NCBI GenBank assembly: GCA_030068075.1
Contig: CM057829.1
Coordinates: 90,614,889-90,678,888 of the forward strand
Source of the DNA: Paguma larvata
Lineage: Eukaryota > Chordata > Mammalia > Carnivora > Viverridae
Length of the DNA stretch: 64,000 bases
Direction: 5' to 3'
Shown: positions 46,801 through 59,900 of the stretch, in pieces
How the letters are laid out: each line of letters starts with the position of its first letter
Numbering within the stretch: the stretch's first letter is position 1
The notes under the pieces: generated by a model
Told to the model about the DNA's origin: nothing
Databases searched by the model: none
What the model saw: only the letters and a program-made list of their open reading frames with translations
Program-made: the position numbers and the translations under genes

Positions 46801-47950
46801 CTTTTTTATTTCTAGCATTTACTATTAATAATTTTTTCAGAGTTTTCTTCTGCTTTGAATAATATATAATTTTTCTGTTATAAACCTGAACCTGTTATCA
46901 CGACTGTTTTAAATTTCCTATTAGATAAGCCAAAAATCTGTGTTATATCTGTCACCTTAAAATGACTATTTTATGCTTCAGGCTGCTTTGTGTTTTGTTT
47001 TTTAACTTTCAGCAAGACTTGTAAATTTTTTGCTGAAAGTCACATATGATATCCTGGTCATAGTAATTGTGATAAATAGTCTTTTAAGGTGAGTTTATAT
47101 TAATTTGACTGTGATTTGTTAAATGTGCTATAGTAGTATACATCAGATGCTTTAAATCTGTACCTGTGCATTGCCCATATTTTCATTCTTCCTTAGAATT
47201 TCCTTCTTTCAGCTTTCATTACTCATTTGTTCTCGCTCTCTTTGGGTTTCCTTAGGAACTCCTCCTCAGATACAGTGTGGCTTGCAGAACTTTCAGCTAC
47301 CATCCACACTTATTACACTGGACCCTTGTTGGTATGATAGTAACATAGGAGAGAGGAAGTGTCCTATAACATTATTAAAAATATTCAAACTTTTAGTGGC
47401 CCTTGTCCCTGAGCTGTGAACTGCACACGTATTTCATAGCTTCCTTTTTCTCCTCAGATGTAATAGGAAGCTTAGGGTGGGCTGGCTTTGGAGAAATGTC
47501 TTTCCATCAAGTGGAGTAATGCTCTGATAAAATCTTTTACACTGTTTATTCTTATCCTCTCTTTTCCAGAGACATGAGAGGATCTCTCTTGGCTCATCAT
47601 CATGAGAATCTGGTGGGATTCCTGAAGGTAAAATCTATAAAACTGTGGGACTTTCCTAAGATTATGGGCCTCAGGAGGTCCCGAATTTCAATGTAGTCCA
47701 CTTAGAATCAACCCAGAACTTCATCAAAGTTAATATTTAAGTATTACAAGTTTGTTGCTCTAGCTGATCTCTTTTATGACTGATTTGCCAATATCTCCAG
47801 GTTTATGGGTGGTGGTTTGCCATGTCACTCCAGGTCTCTAATGGGTCCAAGAGAAGACACTGATTTTCAATTTGTTCACCTTTTTTCTGGTTGTTAAGAT
47901 AGGAATGAAAACTTCTAAGCTCTTTACATGTCAGAGCTGAAATCAAAAGT

Positions 47951-50559
47951 AGTTTTCAAGCATTTTTCATCATAAATCATGACCCTCATAATTTCATTTG
48001 AAAATCTCCAAAATGGGATAGATAGAACAAATTTTCTATGACACTTTAATAGTCAGAGCCCTGACGGAACACCTCCATTTCCCTCATATTTTTTCATGTA
48101 CTATCAAGTTCATAATAAGAATCCCATGCACATCCATCTTTTTTATCTCACTCTTCAAAAGACATCTGAAAATTCTACATAATAGCACTAGTTATTATTC
48201 CTTTTCCTGTCTTCTCATTTCTCCCATTTGTCCCCCTTTCATTTTGATAACATGCATCTTTATTCCCCATCATGCAACCACTTGATGCTACAAGCTGAGA
48301 TATCCTCAGTATTCTCTTGGGTTCCCAAGAGTAAGTTTACATAAAAAGCACATGATTGGACAGTCTCTCTGATCGCAACATCCATAATCATCTACATAGA
48401 CAGCATTAAATTGTTTCTCCCTGGTTATTAAAAATCCAGTTTAAATTCACTAGGTTGTCATAGCATTCCAACCATGTAGGGAGAATTAGTTAACTTATAT
48501 TTTGGGAAGAAGTGGGGAATTATTCCTGCCAGACAATTTTCTTAAGCCACAGCAATGGGTTAATTTTCTTACCATTAGAAATATGACGACTTTAAAAAAT
48601 GTTCTTCAGAATTAATCATTTTAATCAAAATGATAGTTTTGGAAATATAAATGGTTTTGAATTTAAACACTATTCAGCCTTGCTATTTTACAAAGCTAAC
48701 GATGATTTAGTAAAGAAAATAGAGTTGTAGTTCATTTCCCTAGAATAAAATGTTCTCACTTTTAAGTATATCAAATGGAGTTGAATTTTCAGATGCATGT
48801 CAACGTTGACACAAAATCCACCAGATCCCAATTACCATTAGTCTTACTTTTTCGCCTCTGGCAGTGTGAAGTCCTGGGTCTTCATGAGCAAAGTTGTCCA
48901 TTGATCAGCCAAAAATACTGCAGTGAAGAAAAACAGTAACATGATTTTTAGCAGAATAAAAAAATGTAGTGCAAATAATTTAAAAAATAACTTCATGCTT
49001 GAATTGTGCATTGATTGCTTTTGTTTAATTATTGCCATTATTTTATGAATCTCGTAATGTTTTCAGTATAATAGAAAATGACATGAGAATGTTTAATAAT
49101 AAAAAGTACATAACAAAGAAATGGAAAAACTTTCTAAAAATACCTTGAATAGAAACAACATAATGGCACAAATGTGTGTGTATTTATTTAAATTTTGAAA
49201 TTGGTTAATTTATTCAGACTTAAAGTCTATATGTAATAGATGCTTATAATTTTACTCTGCTATATTTCCATCATTCACTATTAGCCATGGAAGATTATTT
49301 CCGTCGTGGTATACAGGTGTGTAATGTGTGTCTTTATGTATGTGTGATTATATGAATATAGTCAGTTGTTTCAGGTCATATTGAGATCAAGTATGATAAA
49401 GTAAACATTTTATTTGAATGAATTTACATTCACAATTTGGCTTTTGGTTATAGATTTTTACTTTTAACATAGAGTTTTCATTTTATGTAAACAATAAGAA
49501 AATAACATTTTGAATGATCTGATTATTTCCTCAACCAAAGCTAGAGGCATCAGGTAATAAGTAGCATCTTACCAGCAATGTTGAATCTTTTAAAATCACC
49601 TTTACTTATTTGACTGCAATATTTTCTGAATGATTCAATATATTTTATTATTTCCCATGTCACCTGTGCCTTGGTTATGTCCAGTTTAAGGAAAAATCAA
49701 TATGTATTTGAGAAATGGTAAATGCTAGGAAAATAAAGAATGGTAAGAAGTTGTCTAAGTTTTTATTAAAACATTTTCTCATAGATTTTCACCAACGTTG
49801 ATTTAAAGCATGAATCTTGAGAAGAGAATAGTTTCCTAAAATACAGCTTACATCAACATGATACTGCCAAGACATTGTATAAGCAATGGTAACTACATGC
49901 TTTTTATTGTATCTGTAGTGATGACATCACATTAAAGGCTTCCTGTATGCATACTAATTAATTAGAAGTGATATTGAATGTGGGATATTTTATGAGAAAA
50001 GTGAAATATTAATGAACTCCACAACATATGTATGTTTATTTTGCTGCAGTTTTTGTTATTTATTTGTGAGACTTAGATTTTCCATTAAATTTCATTTCTA
50101 AGAACATACTGAAATGTTAATATATGCAATTAATGTAATATTAAATTTTAAAAATTATATTAATAATTTTTGTGAATACAAATATTCTAGCAGTACATAT
50201 TATGAGATGAAGCACTTAGAAATTAGCTCTATAGAGTAAGAAAGAGTTCAGAATGGAACTGGATACAGAAAAGTGTTCTTTCTTTCAGCCCTGCTTTCCT
50301 TTTATTCCCCTTGCTTCTTTCTAACCACACTCCTTTAAAAAAGTTGGTATAAGACTAATCATTCATCCATACATAAAATTGTTTATACTTTGTCTAGAAA
50401 TCAAGTTAAAGCATATCTTCTACAGAGTAAACATATCAAATAGTTTAACACAATGAATAATTTAGGTAGAACATCAAAATGCTTATTTTAAGTAAAATAA
50501 AATCATTAAATACTAACATCTACAAAATTTAAACTGTTGTAGGGAAGGTCATGTTTTAT
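47951..50559. other. Unassigned AT-rich DNA
   Basis: No gene or clear repeat family over 2.6 kb. The 64-codon minus-strand reading at 48844-49038 is Phe-rich and has no motif. Confidence 0.4.
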
Positions 50560-50620
50560 TACCCAAAGTCATTTACATGATACTTCTCTCACAGTAGGCA
50601 TTTAATAGATATTTATTTTA
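50560..50620 (+). mobile_element. Possible L2/MIR 3' tail, sense
   Basis: The words ACTTCTCTCACAGTAGGCAT then TTAATAGATATTTATTTTAT recall the conserved L2/MIR terminus. Only about 60 bp match. Confidence 0.4.
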
Positions 50621-51179
50621 TTTAGAAATAAGTATGAGCTACTTCGGAATTAAATTGATGTAATAACATATTTCTGACTACATCTTAATTTTGTGAAGTT
50701 TCTCTCAATGTTCTAGAGCTAAATTGAATATACTACATGATCATTCCCTCAAATATGTGCAAAAAATGCACTAAAGACAATATAATATAAGACATAAGGC
50801 AAAGAACAAACAGCATTATGTGAAGAGAAAACATAACATGAATATCTAACTTAGGAAATTAATACCTACATAAATAGCTTAAGGTTAAGCTGTTTTGGCA
50901 GGTCAAGTAAATGGAAGAAGAGACTCATGCCACCATCTGATTTAGTCCAAACAAGGCCATTTCCTATATCAGGTAGCTCCCATTTTACATGGTCAGCTAG
51001 AAGCTATCCTTTAACCATAAATATATTTTGGTTGTGAAAGTAAGACACTTCTGCCAGAACCCTTTTCAACAAAGATATAGCTCTTTGTACATGTACTAAT
51101 GTAAATGAGTATATGTCTGTGCATATTTTTGCCAAGAAAATGTTTTTTTTATATTTAGCAGTGTGTGACATAACTGGTT
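50621..51179. other. Unassigned AT-rich DNA
   Basis: Nothing recognisable except an 8-base T run near 51,143. Confidence 0.4.
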
Positions 51180-52150
51180 TGTCTGTCTGTACTTTAGTTT
51201 TCGGTATTCTATATGATCATATAAATAGAATTATACAGTATGCAGCACTTTTAGCCTAGCTCCGTTTCCTTATCATAATTATTTGATGTTGTTTAAATTG
51301 CTTAGTTTCACTTATTTGCTTGCTATTTTTCTGATTCATTTTCTCTTGGTTTCTTGGATGCTTGGATTTGTGTTTTGATACTTCTTCTTATTTTTGAAAA
51401 ATGATCTCCTTATTGATTTAGGTATTTCTTTTGAACCTTTATCTTCCTCTTTGCATTCTGGAAATCCAATTACATATAGATGGCTAATTTGATATTATAC
51501 TACAGTTCTTGGAAACTGTTAGTGTTTTGTTTTGTTTTGTTTCTTACTCATTTCTTTGTGTTTCAGTTGGGGCAATTACTATTAGTCTATCTTTAAGTTC
51601 ACTGATTCTTTCCTCACCTATGTCTAGTTCGCTGATGAACACCTTAAAGGTCTTCTCAATCCGTTTTGCCATACTTTAAATTTCGTACTTCTATTGGACT
51701 CATTCTTATAATTTTTATGTCTCTATTGAAATCCTCCTTTTGTCCATGAATATTGTCTATCTTTTCAATGTAATTTCTTACGTATCACTTACAGTTACTT
51801 AATTTCCCTCTCTGATAGTTCCAACATCTGTGTCTTACCTAAATCTTGTTCTGTTAAATTATTTGTCTCTTGACATTATTTTTGTCTTGAATTTTCATAT
51901 GTCTCCTTATTTAGGATTAAGGTCAACACTGTGCGTACAATACCAGAGACTGAGGTAAATAATATACAATGCCTCACTTATTGGGCCTCAGAAGTAAATA
52001 CACCCATCCTGTCTCTTCCATATTCCCTTATATTTCAGCTTACTTCATTGTCTTGCAACTTCAGCTCTCTGTTTGGCTCACAAATATGATTGCTTTATAC
52101 ATTACTTAGGTTTTCTCATTGTTACTATAGGAATATGAACATTATATCAA
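51180..52150 (-). mobile_element. Ancient L1M internal region, antisense
   Basis: GCTTAGTTTCACTTATTTGC, TAGTCTATCTTTAAGTTCAC then TGATTCTTTCCTCACCTATG, TCTCTGATAGTTCCAACATC and CTTGACATTATTTTTGTCTT follow the same L1M segment as at 45,790-47,950. Decayed and non-coding. Confidence 0.6.
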
Positions 52151-54182
52151 ATGTCTCTAGCTCTCTCATTTACATATTTATCTATCCATGTTGATCTTTA
52201 TTATCTCTTTTTTATTTAACTTATTACTGTTTTTCCTATATTTCTTTTGTCAGAACATATCAATGCAGAATGTGTCACTATATCAGAGTATCTTATGTAA
52301 TTTAATTATCATTGCTAGTGAGAAACATTTTTATCAATATGTATAATACTTTACTATTTATTCTGCTCTAACAGACATTTCAGCTCTTTCTATTTTAATA
52401 AATTTAATGGAATAAAATAGTAAAAGAGCAGAACTCAATACAATGTAATATCAAGAAGACAATAATCAAGGCCTCTTTACACTAAAATTTTATAAGAATT
52501 GTAGGTTGTTTTTTTTTTTTTTTATATTTGCTAAGCAGACTGCTGAATGCTGGAAATTGAAATGGTTACAGAGAATGAAACTCTTTAAACCTACTAAATA
52601 TTTAGTCTTGTTCCTCATTTGTACTTTTATATAAAAATGGAAAAAAGGAAATTCACGTCAATTTTATCATGTTGATGACATTCTTTGTCTACGTAGTACT
52701 TGTTATAGTTCTCACTAATTGCATATTTTAAACTGTGATAATATAAATTAATCCATCAATACAGTCACCACTAAGAAATAGACTTATCTGTTTGGTGTAT
52801 AAGACTACTAAGTATAAAAAGCTTCAGAGTAAAAACTTTTAGTGTAAAAACATTGTTTAGATTACAAAATTTTCAACATGGTTATTTGATTAAGTTTTGT
52901 TTGATCATAAACTTGTCTACATTTCTTATTTACTTAATGCAATTTAGTGATGCAACAAAACAATATAAGGAACTAATGTTCACAGGGTAATAAAGATGAA
53001 CTATCCATTCAATACATAATAATTGAATATCTATTACTCTGCAAATTCCAGATCTTCTAAAAGTCCGAGCCATTTTTTTCCTGATAAAATAAGAAAATGT
53101 GCGGTTAATATAAATGAATGCTGATTTTTATAAATGCCTGTTAAAGGATTTCCTTGAAGAGTTTGGAAGGTATTCCCTGAAAATGTAATAAAGATTATGA
53201 GTACACATTTATATGATATTGTTAAATTTACAAAAAAATAAATAATCACTCGAAGTTATCAAAATCTTTTTAGTCTCATTAAAGACATTTGTTTGTATAT
53301 GCTTTTTCTCTGTATTTTTTAATTAAGATCTGTGGCTTCTAGAGAAAATGACAATTAGTTCTCCATAATTTTGTGGCAATGATTTAAGTTAATTATAATT
53401 AAGCATATTTCAGTAATGTTTTCAGATTTAATTAGAAAATGGTCTCTACTCAACACAAGCATTTATTCCCAACTGAAATAATTTTTTGAAAATATTAAGT
53501 CATCTCTACATTTAATTCAGACCTGTAGTTAAACAGAAATATTTATTGCATGTGAGATAATAAGGGAAAGAAAGAATACAATATGCTATAAAAGTTTAAC
53601 TTTTTCAGAAAATGTTGACATATTACCAAATGCTGTGCCATTATAAATCATTTGTGCTTTTAATTGCTAACATCTTTAATTGAAAGATATTTCATTAGCC
53701 CCCTTAAATTATCAAGTTCATTAGGCCCCTTGAATTATCAAATAAACTCTTGCTACATCCTTAGGTACCTAAGAATTAGGCAGGAAAAATCTCACTTTTA
53801 AATAGATTAGGGCTTTTCTCAAATCTCTGAAAAAATTCCCACAGTCATATGCATTGTTAAGTAATGTGTAAAGTGTGAGTAACTCTTTTATACCTTTAGC
53901 CTAAAACCTAAGTAATGGCTAAAATGGAAAAAACAAACAAAACAACAATAACAACAACAACCACAAAGACATATGCAAAATTGTGGCCAAGTACCCAAAT
54001 ATAGACCGATAGACCAATAACTTTTCTCAAGATTTCTCAAGAAATCTTGCATCAAAATCCTACAGGACTGAAAAGATGAACTAAGAAAATGTGAAAATTA
54101 GGCAACATAAGATCATGTGAACTTAAAGATATTTAGACTTTCTTGTAAGTATAACCTACATCCTCTGAAGAATTGAAAAGGT
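52151..54182. other. Unassigned AT-rich DNA
   Basis: No gene. Contains a 15-base T run at about 52509-52523, a diverged 26-bp tandem duplication at 53693-53744 and an A/C-rich stretch near 53,935. Confidence 0.4.
53693..53744. repeat. 26-bp tandem duplication, two diverged copies
   Basis: Copy one starts CATTAGCCCCCTTAAATTAT and copy two starts CATTAGGCCCCTTGAATTAT. A few substitutions separate them, so the duplication is not recent. Confidence 0.8.
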
Positions 54183-54380
54183 TTTTTTAGTTCATTTATT
54201 TTTTGAGAAAGAGAGAGAGAGAGCAGGAGAGAGGCAGAGGGAGGAGAGCAAGAATCCCAAGCAGCCTCCGCACTGTCTGCATAGAGCCCCACATGGGGCT
54301 CAAACTCAAGAACCATGAGAACATGACCTGAGCCAAAATCAAGAGTCAGATGCTTAACTGACTGAGCCATACAAGTGCCT
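54183..54380 (-). mobile_element. SINEC, minus strand, diverged
   Basis: Tail AGTTCATTTATTTTTTGAG, GA-rich middle and head ACTGACTGAGCCATACAAGT. The 85-codon reading across it is SINE translation plus flank. Confidence 0.88.
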
Positions 54381-54842
54381 CATAAAGATATATTTTTGTA
54401 TTTCATTCATGCTGAGAAATACCACTGCGACTGCTGTGTACATTATGGAATATGGGGTAGAAGATACTAATAAAGAAAGGAGAAATATTAGGAAGTGTTT
54501 GAAATAGTGTAGTGAGCAACAACAGTGTTTAGACTCAAGCTGTACTATTGGAAATAGATATGCGGTCAGATTTGGATACACTTTAGAATTATAGCCAATA
54601 AGGCAAAAAATACGTACTCCTGTGTTTGCTGGAAAACTTGACTTTTTCTTCAATAATTGGATGTAAGCCCTGTGGAAGATAAAGGAAATATAAAATCTTG
54701 TGTTTTATCAAATTAGTACTCTTAAATAGGTGGAGGAACTGATGAGGTGAGAAGCTGAGGTGAACTTAGATTACTAGAATTCTACAGAATGAGACAACCC
54801 AAATTTTATATATGCATATATATTTAACATATGCATATCTAT
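54381..54842. other. Unassigned DNA
   Basis: No gene or repeat recognised. The 99-codon minus-strand reading at 54354-54653 begins in the SINE flank and has no known domain. Confidence 0.4.
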
Positions 54843-54884
54843 ATATAGATAGAAGATGTCTTATAAGACATATTTTATCTATAT
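54843..54884. repeat. 42-bp near-perfect AT-rich palindrome
   Basis: Two 21-bp arms meet without spacer at 54863/54864 and differ at two paired positions. The central 16 bp, ATGTCTTATAAGACAT, are perfectly palindromic. Such sequence can form a hairpin or cruciform. Confidence 0.9.
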
Positions 54885-56339
54885 CTTCTCATGTCTATAT
54901 ATCAAGAGAATTTCAAAGGGAATTTTCTCATAGGGAAACTCTAAAGAAGCAAATAAAGTGTCTAAAGACAAAATCTGCTTTAAAATCTTCTGATAGCAGC
55001 TTATCAATATCACTATATGTAATAATTTTCCTATCACTCATTACTCTCCCTGCTTAGATTTGGCTCCTCACCCTCTATAGGTCTTTAACTTGGAAGGAGG
55101 CCCAATACTACAGAGAAAGGTTTCAACCAAAATTAAATCTTGTATTAACAAAACTTTGTGACTTTAAGTTATCATAAGAGAGTCTATTTCCCAAGGGTGA
55201 GCAAAGAAATTGTGAACTATTTCATAGTCTATTTATAAGAACAGAGGAAGATTACTTTATATCCTTTGAATAAATGTTAAATAAATGGAAGAAGACCAAA
55301 AATGGGGTGAATTATGACATGAACCATGTTTATTCAACCTATCAATCATAGCTGAAACCAAAGTGAGCCAACAAATCACTGAGAGTTAACATTCACCACG
55401 ATGTTCTATAAAATGTTAAAAAGATAGCTACTTTTAAAGGTGTTAAAATAATATAATCTCAAAATTAAAAAAGAACATAGAGGATATTATAGGTACAATT
55501 ATAAAAGTTAAAAGAACTATATTATTTAATAATGGTAAAATTACTAGTGATTTTTCCTTTTCTATTTCTTTGCAAAAGTGGTGTCTTTTCTAAATAAGTG
55601 CTTAAAAGAATTAAGAGGAAAAAACACTTAAAACACTGAATACAAAAATAAAACTGTTTAAAAGTAAACAAACTGGTAAAAGCAATTTAAAAAATTGAAC
55701 CTAAAACTCTCATGTAAGGTATTAGCTGAAATAGCTTAGGCCACTTCAGTGGGTTTTGTTTAACTACAGGTCTGAATATGAGTATCGCCATGTCAGCAGT
55801 GATTGCGGCACTGTTTTACATGACTTTGAAAACCTATATTCTTAAATGCTATATTCTTAAATCAACATACCCTTAGGGCAGAAGGAACAGGATAAAATTT
55901 CTCATGTCAATCTAAATTAGAGAAAACCAGTAATATTTTACAACTTCGAATTTAAAACTTTACTAAAAATAATCAACATGATGTGGAATTTTGTACACCC
56001 TGAATGAATGATGAATAACTAAATAGATACGGCTACTAATATTTTAATTCAAACTTCTTTTATGCTATTGGCATGTGAATCACATTTGATGTTGTATTAA
56101 ATAATAAAATAAAGACTTCATAATTGAGGGTTTCTTTAAAGTATTACTGGAAAATCTACATTAATATGAGGGCAAATAAGTGTGATTGATATGTAGACGG
56201 ATATAAGGCATCAGGTGTCTGCTTTATTAAATGCAGTGCAAATAAAAAAAGGGGAAATCTTCAGTTTAAAATAAGTAGGATTGGAATAAATAAGGAGACT
56301 CTTGAAAATATCACTGCGGTTTGTAAAAATTATTCATAA
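54885..56339. other. Unassigned AT-rich DNA
   Basis: No gene or repeat recognised. 55,740-55,830 is slightly GC-richer. Confidence 0.4.
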
Positions 56340-56680
56340 TGGAAATTATGAACATTTTACCCAGTAATACTTCTAGAAATCTATTTCATGCAAATTGTCT
56401 CACTTGTGCAAAGCTAGATGTGGTCAAATGTTCATTGAAATATTATTTATAATAGGGGGAAATGTTCTTGATAAGGGAAGTAGTAAAATGCTCAATTTAT
56501 AATGCAAAATGCTGTGAAGACTCAAATATAATGAATAAAGAAAAGCTGTATATATTTACAGGAAATATTCTTAGGTGGTTAAGTTGAATAAAGACAGAAA
56601 ACAATGTTTTTGTGGTAAAAGAGAAGAATTTTTGTATGATCAAAATGTTGTTGTATGTTAGCTTAAATCAGACTATTATA
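56340..56680 (+). mobile_element. Ancient L1ME/L1M 3' end, sense
   Basis: ACCCAGTAATACTTCTAGAA, then CAAATGTTCATTGAAATATT and TTTATAATAGGGGGAAATGT, followed by later words GGTGGTTAAGTTGAATAAAG, fit the same old L1 3' end type seen at 32,380. Confidence 0.65.
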
Positions 56681-56784
56681 ATTATAAATGTTTTATGTAA
56701 GCCTCATGATAACCACAAAGCCAAAAAAAAATAAAGTAGAATTAAAACAGATAAAAAGAAAGAAATAAAAGTATACCACTTTAT

Positions 56785-56989
56785 GGGCACCTGGGTGGCT
56801 CAGTCAGTTAAGTGTCCGACTCTTGAATTAATTCAGGTAATGATTTCACGGTTAGTGAGTTCAAGCTCTGCATTGAACTTCGTACTACCGGTGCAGAGCC
56901 TGCTTGGGATTCTCTCTATTCCTCTCTCTCTCCCCTCCCCTACTTGCCCTCACTCTGTCTCTCAAAATAAACAAAAATAAAAAAAAAAA
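56785..56989 (+). mobile_element. SINEC, plus strand
   Basis: Head GGGCACCTGGGTGGCTCAGT and A-rich tail are intact. Duplications GTATACCACTTTA (56771-56783) and GTAAACCACTTTA (56990-57002) differ at one position. Confidence 0.94.
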
Positions 56990-57021
56990 GTAAACCACTT
57001 TATTTTTTACTTTTTATTAAA

Positions 57022-57216
57022 ATACTTTTAATGTTTGTTTATTTTTTTGAAAGAAAGAGGTGGAGAGCAAGCAGGTGAAGGGCACAGAGAGGGAGACAAA
57101 ATCCCAGGCAGGTTCTACTGTGAGCACAGAGCCTGATGCAGAGTCTAAACTCACAAAACATGAGATCATGACTTGAGCCATCGCTCAAGAGCTAGAAGCT
57201 TAAACAACTGAGCCTC
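57022..57216 (-). mobile_element. SINEC, minus strand, old
   Basis: Tail TTTTAATGTTTGTTTATTTT, GAGCACAGAGCCTGATGCAG and a broken head (ACAACTGAGCCTCAAACAG). It lies 20 bp from the preceding plus-strand SINE, forming an inverted pair. Confidence 0.85.
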
Positions 57217-57505
57217 AAACAGAGAGCTGTTTACATATAATTTACACATATATGTAATTTACATATTAATTAATTAATTAACATGTGGAGTATAATTCTA
57301 TTTGTTTCATTCAGTCATCTCATTTCTTTTTACTATTATTATTTAAATTATTTTTGTAGATTTAAAGTTGATACTTGTGGTTTTATTCATCAAATAGCTC
57401 ACGGATTTGCCAGGGATGGAGAGAATATAAATTCCACAATAAAAATATATAGGTAAGAGCATTGAAAGCGAACCATCTGATTCTGAGTAACAATGAAAAC
57501 TTCAG

Positions 57506-57749
57506 GGTTTTTGTTTTGTTTTGAATTTTATTGGTAGTGGTTTTACGTGTGTGTATGTGTGTGTATTTGAGAGAGAGAGAGAGTGCACAAGTGAGGGAGG
57601 GGCAGAGGGAGAGGGAGGGAGAGAATCTTAAGCAGCCTCTATGCTCATCAGAGAGCTCAAGGAGGGCCTTGATCTTGCCACTGTGAGACCATGACCTGAG
57701 CTGAAATCAAGAGTAGGATGCTTAACCAACTAAGCTACCCAGGCACCCC
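57506..57749 (-). mobile_element. SINEC, minus strand, with TG-rich insert
   Basis: Near the tail is GTGTGTGTATGTGTGTGTAT (57548-57567), then the GA-rich middle and head ACTAAGCTACCCAGGCACCC. AAAACTTCAG at 57496-57505 and AAACTTCAG at 57750-57758 suggest the target duplication. Confidence 0.87.
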
Positions 57750-57758
57750 AAACTTCAG

Positions 57759-58318
57759 TTTCATTTTGAGAGGGAAAAGGACTAATTTAAGAAGGTCATC
57801 CAGACAATAGCTTTTCTTGGATATTCATAGAAACTGTATATACATCAGAATAGGCAACATCAAGATAATACATGTACAGTATTTCTAATAATAAGGTGTG
57901 TTATGCAGAGTATTATGATAAGATTAAAATCAGTGGAGGTAACCAGACTCAAAAGGACTTTAGTATGGAATCTGGCCTTTGTCCCTTTAGGTCCAATGGT
58001 TGTAGCCTCTGTGTGGACTAATGCCATTTATCATTTGAGAGGCATGCCATTAGCAATTACTAGGAATAGTCATTAAATTATACATGAATAATTTACTTTT
58101 AGCTTTGTTGTTATAAATGAAAAATGATTGCATCATTGTAATTTGAATACCGTTATAAAACAAAAAGGTCTTAATTTATGTTACACAACCTAATGAATGA
58201 TTTCATATACTTTTGATGTTTTAACTTTTCTCCTTGTTCATCAGAATATAAGGTGAAAGGAACAAGGGTTTCACCCAGTGTCTTCTTCACATGAAGGTAC
58301 GTTTAAAAAAAAAAAAAA
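57759..58318. other. Unassigned AT-rich DNA
   Basis: No gene or repeat recognised until an A run at about 58305. Confidence 0.4.
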
Positions 58319-58437
58319 GCAGGAAGGAAGGGAAGGGAAAGAACACACAGAGAGAGAGAAAGGTAGAAGCATAGGAAGGTAGGAATAAAGGAAGGAAGGA
58401 AGGAAGGAAGGAAGGGAGGGAGGGAGGAAAGAAGAAA
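58319..58437. repeat. (GGAA)n / GA-rich microsatellite
   Basis: Purine-only tract on the plus strand with seven or more GGAA units around 58390-58430 and GGGA variants. The minus-strand reading with its Ser/Pro/Leu/Phe repeats is its translation. Confidence 0.93.
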
Positions 58438-58510
58438 GAAATTCCATTGTATGTATATACCACATTTCATTTATCCATTCATCCATCCATAGACAAGTTG
58501 GATTGTCACA
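58438..58510 (-). mobile_element. Short L1 ORF2 3' end fragment, antisense
   Basis: AAATTCCATTGTATGTATAT, then CATTTATCCATTCATCCATC is the reverse complement of the L1 ORF2 carboxy-terminal segment. The minus-strand translation reads DEWINEMWYIHTMEF, a hallmark of L1 ORF2 C-termini. The GGAA tract starts directly where the L1 sequence ends. Confidence 0.75.
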
Positions 58511-59698
58511 ATGGGAGTTAAGAAAATATGGAAACCTAAAGTATTTACAGAAAACACCTCTCCCCATTATGAAGTTTACAGGTCTTCTCACCACCAGCAC
58601 TGTGCCTTTGAAGTATATAGCATTTATAACGACACATTGAGCAAAACCAAAAACATAATGTTTTTGATGCCTAGAAGCACATTCACTAAATTGATATCAA
58701 TTTAGATATCACTAAATTGTACCTGTTTACTAATGAGTGTATTACTGAGAAGCTCATATAACTCATACTTGTCAGTTGTTTCCTCTCACTTGACATAACT
58801 TTAAAAATTGTCAAACCTGTGACTTCTATCTTTTTTCCCCTGGTTATCTATGGGAATCTCAAATGATTGATAGGAATTCCACAAAGACTGCTAATAATTT
58901 TTCTCTTTGTTTTATAATATCCCTTAATTTTTATAACCTATCCAATATCTTAAAGAATACTTTTCAATCTCTTTCCTAGCAGTTTATTCAGCAAATGAAC
59001 ATGGCACAAACAATCTAAAGGACACTTTACAATCATGACAGAGACTGCAAACGCCATGGCTTGACAAGGATTCTGAACTATATAATTGGGAAAGGATTTA
59101 CCTTTGAGCAAGTGAAGGAAAGGGTATGAATCTTTCTTCAATACAAATGAAACAGCAGTTTTAAAATCCAAACAAAAAGTAAAATTTTTTCTTGTTAAAC
59201 TCAGAACGACAGGATTTATATTCTCAGACATATGCAATCTTAGTCCATCCACTTGTGATATTTAATAACATGTTAAATAATCTTAGTAAATAGCCTATTC
59301 CATTGCCTTTCTATTCCCTACCTCATATTCCTGTTTCTTATTTCCCTTTTTGGTGAACAACTTACATGCTTAATAAACTAATTGACAGATGGCAAATCAG
59401 TTACCCTTTTAGATTGTACTTTTGTTGTAACAGAAAATAAATCTTTTTCTTTCCTCATTTATTTTCTTATGAACTTGTTTGAGGACACATCATGTTAAGG
59501 AACATTTTCAAGGAAACCACTTTGGAAGGAAGTAATTAAATATGGAACCAAGGACTACTTTCTTTGGAGTGTTTGCATCAACATCTGGCACAGTCCCTAT
59601 CATGTAATGCATTCCAAAAATGAGGTAGAGAGGAAGGGCTACTTGTCATTATACATGATAAACTGAACTTCGAAATGTTTTTCTAAAATGCTATATCT
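58511..59698. other. Unassigned AT-rich DNA
   Basis: No gene or repeat recognised. The 64- and 100-codon readings (58511-58705 plus, 58950-59252 minus) have no known domain and overlap no splice-like structure that I can support. Confidence 0.4.
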
Positions 59699-59900
59699 GG
59701 GCACCTAGTGGCTCAGTCCATTAAGCATCCACCTATTGATTTTGGCTCAGGTCATAATCTCAAAGTAATGTGATCAAGCCCCATGTGGGGCTCCACACTG
59801 GGTATTGAGACTGCTTACAATTCTCTCCCTTACTCAAAATAATAAATAACTAAAATATAAAACAAAATATGAAAAAAATAAAGTAAAATAAATAAATAAA
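59699..59900 (+). mobile_element. Older SINEC variant, plus strand
   Basis: GGGCACCTAGTGGCTCAGTC at the head, CCCCATGTGGGGCTCCACAC in the middle and a long AAAT-rich tail. The middle differs from most other copies here and may represent an older carnivoran SINEC subfamily. Confidence 0.85.

Larger units (their letters stand above)
45790..47950 (-). mobile_element. Ancient L1M internal region, antisense, split
   Basis: Antisense L1M wording: AAAAACTTTCAGCCGCTATT, then TTCTCTCCTCTCCTGCTGGT, TCAAAGTCAGTGTTTCTCTC, and after the younger insertion TTTTTGCTGAAAGTCACATA with TTTTTTCTGGTTGTTAAGAT near the right. A second copy of this part of L1M lies at 51,180-52,150. The 82-codon reading at 47171-47419 is embedded in it and not supported as a gene. 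Confidence 0.6.

Noticed and set aside
58271..58600. 109-codon reading with Ser/Pro/Leu repeats
   Set aside because: It is the translation of the GGAA tract joined to an L1 ORF2 end.
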